64,000 bases of DNA from Glandiceps talaboti (taxonomy: Eukaryota > Hemichordata > Enteropneusta > Spengelidae), in the NCBI RefSeq assembly GCF_964340395.1, contig NC_135558.1, positions 10,210,001 through 10,274,000 on the forward strand, written 5' to 3'. This document shows, piece by piece, positions 54,701 to 64,000 of the stretch. The translations under genes were made by a program, and so were the position numbers. Numbering within the stretch: position 1 is the stretch's first letter; each line of letters starts with the position of its first letter. A model generated the notes under the pieces. It ran no database searches and had not been told where the DNA came from. It was given only the letters and a program-made list of their open reading frames with translations.

Positions 54701-56483
54701 ATTGTAAAGGGGAAAGTTGGAAAATATGAAAATATGGAGTTTCCTATTATGTAACCAGTTCAATTTGTACATAGCAATTAACACAGACTTCTGTGAAGAG
54801 TTCACACATCCAATACTGAGTAGTTCTCATAATAAGTCAATTTCACTATTCATCACTTTCTCCTTCATTATATCCCGCCCACCTTCAATCCACCCACTTT
54901 GACATCTTCCGAAGAGTGTCCTCAAGGGGTTGGAACTTGATGACTGTTGCTTCACTGAATTCTTCACTATAATCCAGATTCAGGATTGGATCTCCTGTAA
55001 AATCTAATGAATTGGTCCTTGTCTCATAAGCAATCATGCCATAAGATTTGTCTAAATTAATCTGTAATTGCTGGATATCCTGCTGACTAACAGGTGTGAA
55101 AAGATAAATTGTGCCCTTTAATAAAATAAATAATATTTAATAAATTAACAACAGTGTTGCAGCCAGAGGGGTTTTTGGGGTCATTTGACACACATTTTTT
55201 GGACCTGACCCACAATTTTGGAAGTGATGGGTCATAGATGACCCACACTAAAATTGTATGCAAATATGTTTAGCGACATGACCACACCTATAGCAACAGC
55301 CAAATGATAGTGAATACTTTGTATGGCATAGATAACAACAAGGTTGGATAGGCAATTACATAATCATTCAGCAAATATCTAGCATGGATTAGCATGTGGG
55401 TAAATATTTTTAAAAACTGTGCAGTTGTGCTGCAACTCCATTGGCGTTTTTTTTTATAATGTCCCCAAAAAATTTATGATGACCCAGAAAAATGAAAGTC
55501 TCGGGACACTATGTCCCACTCTTTCGAAAGGCTGGCTGCAACACTGAACAATGATAAAGATGAGAGTCATGGGAAATGTTTGTAACATCAGAATGAGTTA
55601 TATAAATGAATAAAAAAAAATCAAAATTATTCCTTGTATAACTTATAAGTCTTAATGTTGTAATATAGGAAAACACATGTTGACAATGAATTATTTTATC
55701 TGTTTGTCTATAAACAGAAAGGGTACTGTAAAAAGGCCCTCAAACTGCTTGACAAATATCCAGGGGAGGAAGTGGCAACTGGCAAAACGACAAGCTTATC
55801 AGAGAATGGAGACAACCAATCAGATGAAAAGAATGGTTGTCAATCATCATCAAGTGACCAATCAAATGGAAGTGAAAAGGCAGGTAGCAGTGGCTGTTCC
55901 AGCAGCAGTCAGTCACCCCAGCAAGAAAGCACTGACCAAACAGATGATTGCAAAATGGATACAGATCAGTCTAATGGGAAAGATGGCCAAACAGAAGACG
56001 AGAAGTATGGAAGTGAAAAGGCAGGCTGTAGTAGCAGTTCCAGCAGCTGTCAGTCACCCCAGCAAGACAGCATCGACCAAACAGATGATAGTACAATGGA
56101 CACAGATCAGCCTGATGGAAAAGACAGCCAAAAGGGTGATAACAAAATGGATGTTGACAATTTTCCAAAAGGACCACAGCTGAAAAAGAAGAAAGAGAAA
56201 AAGAAAGTTGAGAGCAGTGATAAGTCAGATGCCGATGAAAGTTCTCCATCATCAAAGAAAAGTAAAGGGAAGAAATTGAAGAAGGATTCTAAACAACCCA
56301 ACATTGCTTTAATGTTTGCTAAAATGTGAGTTGTGGAGATCATAAAAATGTGAAAATTATGTTCATATGTCTTGTATTATGTAGGTCTGGTGTATGTCAT
56401 ATATCTGATTGTATGGAGTTGAGTGTATTTGTGTGTGGCGCCTTCACTATGTCAGTGACTCACTGTGCTTGTCTGGGTGTGTA

Positions 56484-56539
<56 letters not shown>

Positions 56540-58786
56540 TGTGTCTGTCTGTCTGTCTGTGTGTGTCTGTGTCTGTGTGTGTGTGTGTGTGTCTGTGTGT
56601 ATGTATGTATGTATGTATGTATGTATGTATGTATGTATGTATGTATGTATGTATGTGTGTGTGTGTGTGTCGTCAGTGTCTATGAGGTCATTGTATACAA
56701 GTAGTATGGAATACCATATTGGTTAGCCATCCATTGTTTCTTATATAGAATTGATTTTGAGAAAGATATACATATAGATTAGAACAATGTTATTCTTATT
56801 TGTTTCAACTAAAATATTTTGGTAAACTTTCTGTTCTGTACATAGAGAAAGTGGATACAAATGAACATCATTTGGTTTGTTTGTTTGTTACTGAAAGGCT
56901 TGTTGTCTACAAACTTCTGTTTATTTGTTCTATACATAACCAGAATACACTACAGTGAGTGTGAGAGCAACTGAGTCATCAATTATTTCCATCTAAGTGT
57001 TTTTGCTAAGGGGTGGGGGGGGGGGGGGGGTAAGTATGTAAAATCTACCCAGGTTCCCATGTCATTTTACCTGGGTTCCCAAACAAAATTGCTATAGACT
57101 CTATGTGGAAACACGGCCAACTTTAACCCTTTCTCCGTTTCTGTTACCTGGGTTCCCCAACCTTAGCAAAAACGCTGCATCTTTGTGTTTAATTGTGAAG
57201 GGGAGACATGGGATTCATAATTTAACAAATTCCTTTTTTCCCTAGGCCAACTAAAAGAAAGAGTCCTTCCCCATCCGGTGATGCAGGACAAGGAAGCAGT
57301 CAGGAATCTATGACAAAAGAGGAAGATGAAGAAGAAGAAGATCAAGTCGAGAAAAGACAGAAAATTAAAGATGAGAGTGAAGAAGATGATGAAGATAGCA
57401 TTGAAAAGTAAGACATTAACTCAATAATAAACCACATCTTGAGAATTTTGAGTAAGAAATGAGGAAAACAGTGTGAAGTAGGAAAAGCATAAAAGTTATT
57501 AATTTTACAAGTCAGGTTGTTTAATACACATAACAATATTAAATGATACTCAAGGAACTTGTACAAGATGGATTCATGTATTCTTGATAAACCCAAATCT
57601 TACAGAAATGCAAATTTTACTATTGGTAACATGCTAAAAGAAGTGTAAACTGAAATGACTGCTATCATGTCTTATAATGTCCTAAAACATAGCCACAATT
57701 GAATATACTACTACCGTACCTACAAAAGTTTGCTGTGCACCTGATGTACAGACTTTCAAAACTGCACTGAATGCTACATGTATGATCAGTACTAGGGTTT
57801 CTTGACACTCTGTTTTAGTATTGCTCCACATGTGACCCTAACCTACGTACAAAACAACCAGTATTGGTGTTTGTCCGTCAACAATACAGATACAGAAAAT
57901 GAACAGTGATTGAACATACCAGATGCGTTTTGCTTTTCCCAAATTATGATTCTACTAACTGAAAGGTTTTTTAGCCTTTCCATTTCCAGAATAAGAAACA
58001 ATAATTTCTCTCTTTTCTTTCCTAACAGAAAACAGCTTAGAGAAAGACAGCAGAAGATTGATATTACTCCTAAGTCTAGTACTGTTGTCAAGGTAACCAT
58101 CAAATAACCTTGTATATTTAGACAAGAAACAGAAGGAAGCATTTGTTTATAGATAGTACTTGCGTTTTTGTGTATCTGTCAGTAAATTTGTTTTCGATCA
58201 AAATTTTAATTTGTCCATGTCCATGTGTCATTCAAAAGTCTTGCATGATTGTCGTTATGGAATTTTTTCAATTGGTGAGTGAAGAATATAAAGGGCTACA
58301 AAATGAAAAAAATGTACAGAAATGCCTATAATATGATATTGAAATAAGTAATTTCATGTTTAATATGATCATCTTGTCCCTTTTCTGTTACTTTACAGCC
58401 TCCTGCAAGATGTGGGGAATGCCGACAGTTACTAGATGACCCAGATTTGAAGACATATCCTGGTGACCCTGAGGGCGCTGTAAGTAAAAGTTACATCAAA
58501 GGTCAAAGTTGACTTTGTAGGTGATGCAGTCAAGATATCAATACATGGACAGTGTCTTTTTGAAATATAATCAAACAGTTATAATGTAAAAATAGCTCGT
58601 AGAACTCCTTTAATATCCTGGAATAATTTAATTTCCTATAGGATAATCAAATTTATGAAATCATTAATCATAAAATTTTGAAATTCCAAGTGTGGCCTTC
58701 TTGGACTCACAGTTGCCTGTCTGAGCCCTGCCATTACTGCTTGTTTCTGAATGGCTAACATCCTTATGCAAAATTTGAGATATGAT

Positions 58787-58817
<31 letters not shown>

Positions 58818-61800
58818 GCTAAACAAATGGGGACCTGGTAGGATAGAAGATACTGTGTGAAGGATTTAATCTGATGTGATAATGGGAGCTGGAATTAATT
58901 GTACTAGTATTTTAGTTCCCCGGGGAGTTTTCAAGTATCAAGGGCTGTTGTGACATTAAAGGTCAATGCCATTGGATAATAACTGTGAAGCACTGTGGTA
59001 AGAGCTGTATGAAAATTGACATTTCTGATAAACCTAATTAAAACTTCTTTATTTCTCAATTTATAGATGGAAGAATTTGTAGCCCTAACAGATCCCAGAT
59101 TGTCATTGTTCACTGGAGATGAAGAAAGTTACGGTACCTATGATGAAAGACCACAACATAAAATTACAAATTTCAGGTAAGATGGTTATGATAGAAATTA
59201 TCAATCTTTGCATTGTCAGTTTTAAGTAATTCTCATACTTTTTTTCTTTGTTCATAAATATTTGCTTTGAAAGAGAGTGTGGTAACTATGATGTCATTTC
59301 CTGTAAGAGCTTCCCACAATGCATTGCAAGAAATCCCCAACATGACAGAACTCGTGAAGTGTGCAGAAGAGCTTCTTTTATACAAGATTTCAAAGTGGAA
59401 TAGGTTTTCAAGGTGCAACTTTATCACCCAAAATTATAAGTGCACTAAGCTAAAGAATCTCAGTATGAAATAAAATAATGCAGACAAATTTTGAGGTTTC
59501 GACTCTAGTCCCTTTCAGATACAAATGTACATCAAGTCTAATTCATACTTTTTTATGCCTTTCTCATCTTACAGTATATACGACAAGAACACCCATTTGT
59601 GTCCCTTTGATTCTGGAATGATTGAGAAGAATAAAGAGTTATTTTTCAGTGGTTATATCAAACCAATTTATGATGAAAGTCCTGCCATTGAAGGTACGTC
59701 ATTTGTATTTCATTGAAAGGCCTGATTCAGTGATTGTACTATTAGGTACACACCTAGCAAGTTTGGCAGACATGTTGGATTTTGCTTATTTGCATGAAGT
59801 CAAAGTTCACAGTGGTAAACACTAGCTAAACCTCCACCTGAAGACAAAGTGATTAATACTGAAAATAATCAGACTTTTTAGTCCTTGGTAAAATATTGGG
59901 GAAGGGGTGGTAATGTCTGTGTCTTTTCTGAAGATTTTGTTGAAGTAATATGTAAATAATATAAGTCAATTCAGCATGTAAGAATTTGTGATGCGAGAAG
60001 TTTAGTACAATAGTCCTTCAGAACAGAAAAGTGTACAATCTTGATTTGTGAATATTTATCACGTTATGCCCATTCCACATAAGGTTCATCTCTCTTAACT
60101 TGTATTGATTTTGATGTTTAAGGTGGCGTGCCTACGAAAGCCATTGGACCAATCAATGAATGGTGGACTGCTGGTTTTGATGGCGGTGAAAGTACTCTGA
60201 TTGGCTTTAGTACAGGTGAGTTATGAAATTTGCATAGTGTCATTTCATCACCTTCTTTCTGATTGGTTGGAAAGTTTACATCTGTTTTATTACAAGTACT
60301 GCCACTGCCATTAGTAAGTAGTAAGATTAGAATGGACAATTTCTGTGAATTTGCAATTGAATATTAACATTTATTTAAGCCCCATTAGCTGGAATGGTTT
60401 GATATTCGTTGTTCATTTTTAGCTGGTTGAGAAATGTACCAAAACCTCACTGAAAATATATAAATCCTTTTGATTAACTGAAATACTTCTGGATTGAAAT
60501 CATCATACTATATTTCACTCTCACCAGAATGTTATGTTTGACATTACACATCTTGTTACTGAAATCTTCATACCATATTTCTCTGTCACCAGAGCATTGT
60601 GTTTGATATTATTACACATCTTGTTACAGCTGTTGCTGAGTATATTCTGATGGCACCCAGTGAATGTTACATACCTATCTACAACACTATGAAGGAAAAA
60701 ATATACATGAGTAAAATAGTTATAGAGTACTTACAGAATAATCCTGAGGCAGGCTATGAAGATCTACTCAATAAAATACAGGTAAGATGTGACGAGAAGT
60801 GAGCTGCTTTGACTTGCTCGGGAAGGGGTGTCAAGGACAGTGAGCTGCATAGTCTTTTGATAATGACCAGGCTGTGTGAGAGGAGGGGCGTCATTGATTG
60901 GTTTTGCCATATTATTGAGGACATCTGAGCCCAATTATTGTTTTGGGGTATTTTGGTAGAATTGATGTAGGTTGTCTCCAAGAGAACTCTGTGATGAGTT
61001 TGATGATACAAGAACAGCATTAGATGAGTTTGATGATAAGAGAACTTTGTTTGATAAGTTTAAATGACGAGAACTCTGTGCAATGAGTTTGATGATACAA
61101 GGACTGTGTGTGATGTGTTTGATGACAAGAGAGTGATGAGTTTGGTGACAGACTGTGTTAGTATAGAGAACAGCTTTGCCTTTAAGTGTGCAATTGTATC
61201 AGTATATGTTTTCTGTTTTACAGACTACTGTTCCTCCCCAAGATTGTGCCTCTTTCACTGAAGATTCATTGCTACGACATGCACAGTTTGTTGTAGAACA
61301 GGTAAGGCATGAACAATTTGATATGGGGGCGGGGGGGGGGGGGGGGGGGGATGTTTAGCCCAAAATGCATGGAACTACACATGTAGTGTACTGTGTTATA
61401 CTGAATTTATGTGAATGCAAAATTTGAATGGCAGTGAACAAACACCATAACTTTTACTTTCTTTCTTTGTTGTCTGTCGTGATCAAATATAGTCTGATGT
61501 GTGAATGTCACAGTCCACCAAGTGGTGATGTTTAGAATTCATAGTTTTTGCCGCCAGCACATTTAATCTATAATTTTAATTTATCAAGACAAACATGAAG
61601 CAAGCAAAGACTTCTAACATGTATGGGAAATTAAAAAGTTGATGATTTTTCTATAATTATGTATTCACCTTGATAGCTTAGCATACATTGTGCACAAGAT
61701 GTCCTTATATTTCACCAGAAAATGATGTGATATAAAATTTGTAGTCTATGTGTCAAAAAATGTTTGTCATGCAGACAATTTTCTGTAATGAAAATGTCTT

Positions 61801-63828
61801 GTTATTTTTAGTTGATATTCATGGGAACATATTTTTCATTCATGCAAATTTTTGAATATTAGGTACCGTACCATCAATTTTTCATCAATGTCTATCACAA
61901 CATTTTATCCATCAGGACATATAGTTTGCTTCCATGCTAATTTTTTTTATCCATGAAAACGTTTTGTTTAAAATGTATCTATGGTAATAGCATTTTGATG
62001 TGGTTTCTATGGTAACAGGTGGAAAGCTATGATGAAGCTGGTGATCCTGATGAGATTTTGATATTAACAACGCCATGTATGAGAGATCTGATCAAACTAG
62101 CTGGTGTAACCCTGGGAAAGAGGTAAAATGTGTCACTGGTTCATTCATTAGGATGAATTAGCACCCTCAGAGTTGCCTGTAGTGTTTCCTTCCCCCTTTT
62201 GTTTTTCCATGATCCTTTAATTTGTCATTCCTTATTTACTGTTGCATACACAGTATTCCACATTTGCATGATACTTTAGAAGTGAATTTAGAGTTTTTTA
62301 AAGATGTGGTTATTTTTGACAGACAATAGTAAATCACTCGGTGTTTTGGCATCTTCCACAACCACGTTTATGGTGACTTACATAAAAAAACTAAAGAACT
62401 AATAACACACAACTATGATCATGTAAATGCAAAATTATACAATAGACAAATATGTGTAATTTGGTACCAGCACTTTGGAATGTGATGTATTCACATTTCA
62501 TCCATTGGAGAGTTGAACAAATTGGAAATTTGACATTTCTGATACCAGATCCGAAATAGTCGTCTTATTTTTTTCAAAAAATTTGTGAGAAGTTTTATTC
62601 CTATTTTGTAACTTTTGGTGTAAAATTTGTGATTTTCCAGGCGAGCAGTTGCTGCTAAAAGAGCTGCTGTCAAGAACAGAGTAAAAAAGGTTATTCCAAA
62701 ACAGACCAAAGCTACAACTACTTATCTAGTTCGTAATATTTTTGAGACATTTTTCCCAGATGAGATTGATCAAGACAAAGCTTCTTCTGCTCCAAGAAAA
62801 CAAAGATGTGGTGTTTGTGAGGTAAGACGATTTTATTGAAAATGACTTTAACATAGTCTGCACCTCTGACTTAAAAATTGTGAACTTTTGCTGATATTAT
62901 TGCTCAAAAAAAGTTCTCATTAAAAAGTCACAAAAAGAAAAATTAGCTTTAGTATTTGGAATAATATAAAGATATTACAAAAGTAATCATCAAAGATGAT
63001 AAAGTTATAGACTAAAAACGGAGCTCGGATTTATTGGAAAGCTTTGTAGTAACCAGCTTTGATCAGATTTACATTTTGTATCGTACGACAGGTGCCTGTA
63101 AGCATATCTGTAGTTGTAGGATAACTGCCATGTGAAACAAAAGCCTGCAGTGTCTAAAAAGCAACTGCCAAATTCAGTCTAACACTTGAAATGTAGTGTA
63201 GTGTATGAAAGGTCTTGCTTAATCCAAGCTAATGCTGTTAGTTACAAAAGATACATTTGTTTACGCCAAATCTAAGCTAACAACAGGCTATAAAAAGTTG
63301 TAACTTCATCCAATACTTTAGTTTATAAGTGAACATAATTTTGAAAACGGTGATACAAGTGAGCACTTGCAACAGTACTAAATTCAATGTGCTGATTATG
63401 AAAATAATGTTAACTGTAGGAATATCCAATATGGCCGCCATTTTTCAAGATGGCCACCAATGAGTGTATGTGTAATCATGGGAGCAATCAGATTACTCTG
63501 TCGTTCTTGACCAGCCAGTGTTCCAACTGACAAAACTTGTCAGTCGTGTGCACCCTAATAACCAATAATGTGAATACACAGCACAAAAATATATCTTAAC
63601 TGATGGGAGTAGAATTTAACTTAGTGTCTCCTACTGAACACTACCTAATTACCAACTATTTGTAGAATATGAAAGACATTGTATGTTTACAATGTTATGG
63701 CAAATGACAAAATAGGTTGCCAGGACAGGAAAATGTTATTTTTTAAATTCAGTCCTGATTTCTATAATTTTACTGTTTTAATTGAATTTTAGTCAAATGA
63801 GACAGATGTGAAAGATGATACTACAAAG
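51769..63828 (+). CDS. DNMT1: DNA (cytosine-5)-methyltransferase 1, 5' part (16 exons), runs off the window
   Basis: Maintenance methyltransferase that copies CpG methylation at replication forks. Exons: 51769-51818, 52112-52160, 52828-52889, 54611-54656, 55718-56325, 57246-57407, 58029-58092, 58399-58479, 59067-59176, 59575-59693, 60123-60215, 60630-60781, 61224-61301, 62019-62122, 62641-62821, 63793-63828 (last uncertain). All phases agree. Residues 1-85 match the DMAP1-binding region ([15 protein letters not shown], then ALKLLDKYP). QPNIALMF at 262-269 aligns with the human PCNA box QTTITSHF, followed by AKMPTKRK. An acidic linker follows. The RFTS domain spans about 348-575 ([60 protein letters not shown]). 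RCGVCE at 648-653 opens the CXXC finger. The rest of the CXXC, both BAH domains and the catalytic domain lie beyond the window. The ATG starts [14 protein letters not shown], directly before the conserved region. Odd points: Asp for one RFTS zinc ligand, a duplicated linker and the 36-nt exon. Confidence 0.96.
53303..54337 (-). mobile_element. hAT-like DNA transposon, internally deleted
   Basis: The left end CAGGCCTCGAAATTC and the reverse-complemented right end CAGGGCTCGAAATTC form terminal inverted repeats. TTCAT abuts both ends (53298-53302 and 54338-54342) as a 5-bp target duplication. Subterminal repeats of CCTGCCCA and TGGGCAGG follow. The 1,035-bp element lies in a DNMT1 intron, in opposite orientation. 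It carries a transposase remnant (next entry), but too little to be autonomous. Confidence 0.85.
53500..53875 (-). pseudogene. Transposase remnant inside the hAT-like element
   Basis: On the minus strand an N-terminal-like piece ([20 protein letters not shown], Lys/Glu-rich) is followed, in another frame, by [15 protein letters not shown]. This runs directly into [16 protein letters not shown] and AIRALDRWL, which resemble the C-terminal dimerisation end of hAT transposases. The catalytic middle is missing, and a frame change or intron separates the first two parts. The hAT call rests on family memory plus the element ends. Confidence 0.55.
55868..56146 (+). repeat. 47-codon tandem duplication in the DNMT1 linker
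   Basis: Two in-frame units begin at 55868 and 56009. Both encode GSEKAG, a Ser/Cys run, QSPQQ, then DQTDD, MDTDQ and GKD. The segment is low-complexity and lies between the DMAP1-binding region and the PCNA box. Confidence 0.9.
56481..56680. repeat. Compound microsatellite (TG)n, (CTGT)n, (TATG)n
   Basis: It starts about 155 bp after the donor of DNMT1 exon 5, in the intron. Frames rich in Cys-Val and Tyr-Val-Cys-Met are artefacts. Confidence 0.97.
57015..57030. repeat. 16-bp poly-G tract
   Basis: A G run in the DNMT1 intron about 215 bp before exon 6. Confidence 0.95.
58690..59035 (+). mobile_element. SINE-like dispersed repeat, diverged full-length copy with 27-bp poly-C
   Basis: Shares GGGGACCTGGTAGGATAGAA, then CAAGGGCTGTTGTG, GACATTAAAGGTC, GAAGCACTGTGGTA and GCTGTATGAAAATTGACATT with the other copies. 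A 27-C run (58791-58817) sits inside it. It ends about 30 bp before DNMT1 exon 9. Confidence 0.6.
61331..61350. repeat. 20-bp poly-G tract
   Basis: A G run about 25 bp after the donor of DNMT1 exon 13 (61301), at the start of that intron. Confidence 0.95.
62823..63792 (+). other. DNMT1 intron, no CXXC continuation seen
   Basis: I looked here for the conserved continuation of CXXC (Cys-rich with PECGKC-like spacing) and found none. A GGCCGCCATTTTTCAAGATGG inverted-repeat word (YY1-like halves, one base beyond each arm) lies at about 63433-63455. Confidence 0.5.
63793..63828 (+). other. DNMT1: Candidate 36-nt in-frame exon of DNMT1
   Basis: AATTTTAG precedes 12 codons ([12 protein letters not shown]), then GTAATGAA. 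It is phase 0 on both sides, so it can be included or skipped without changing frame. If included it falls directly after RCGVCE, between the first and second cysteine pairs of the CXXC finger. It may be an alternative cassette or a false exon. Confidence 0.4.
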
Positions 63829-64000
63829 GTAATGAATCTGCCAAGTTGTGCTGGTGTTTTGAGGTTTGTTTGTGAAAAACAGTTGTCATTGTTTTTGTTG
63901 TGCTTATTAATAGCTTTGCTGTCTTTGTGCCGTGCCGTGCTGTGCTGTGCATGACATTTTTTTTGAAAATATTTTTATGGAAAACCATGACAAGTGCTTG

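Noticed and set aside
56326-56726. Cys-Val-rich frames after DNMT1 exon 5
   Set aside because: Microsatellite in the intron; the real exon ends at 56325 with a good donor.

Overview
The window is animal nuclear DNA. It has split genes with GT-AG introns, microsatellites, MITE-like and SINE-like repeats, and AT-rich intergenic and intronic sequence. Gene content (a DNMT1, a FIRRM/C1orf112 homologue and a TRIM-NHL protein) points to a marine-type invertebrate bilaterian. I cannot name the phylum from sequence alone.

Layout: (1) 2.9-32.4 kb, minus strand: a gene I do not recognise, rebuilt here as eleven small exons in continuous reading frame. It would give about 263 residues starting with a PH-like segment. 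Its introns are long and full of degenerate tandem repeats and small transposon remnants. (2) 33.8-50.7 kb, minus strand: a FIRRM (C1orf112) homologue in 18 coding exons that join without a frame break (910 residues), with a probable non-coding first exon near 51.45 kb. (3) 41.1-43.4 kb, plus strand: an intronless TRIM-NHL gene (RING, two B-boxes, coiled coil, filamin-type domain, NHL repeats) nested antisense in a FIRRM intron. (4) 51.77 kb to the right edge, plus strand: the 5' part of DNMT1 in 16 exons. It covers the DMAP1-binding region, a PCNA-binding motif, the RFTS domain and the first residues of the CXXC zinc finger. The gene continues past the window.

DNMT1 and FIRRM are divergent, and their 5' ends lie within about 300 bp of each other around a canonical E2F-type site. 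This makes sense for two genes used in S phase and recombination. The DNMT1 copy has three oddities: a zinc ligand of RFTS is Asp instead of Cys, its disordered linker carries a 47-codon tandem duplication, and a 36-nt in-frame exon would split the CXXC finger.

The non-coding part holds several mobile-element families: two elements with CAGG-type ends and 5-bp target duplications (one with hAT-like transposase remnants), a TTAA-flanked 310-bp palindrome, a MITE with GGYGCC ends in two copies, a SINE-like family in at least four copies, and several short foldbacks. There are also nine poly-C or poly-G runs of 13-27 bp. I found no RNA gene, CRISPR array or prokaryotic feature, and nothing that I would call a wholly new system. 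The most unusual items are the DNMT1 variants, the shared promoter and the unidentified PH-like gene.
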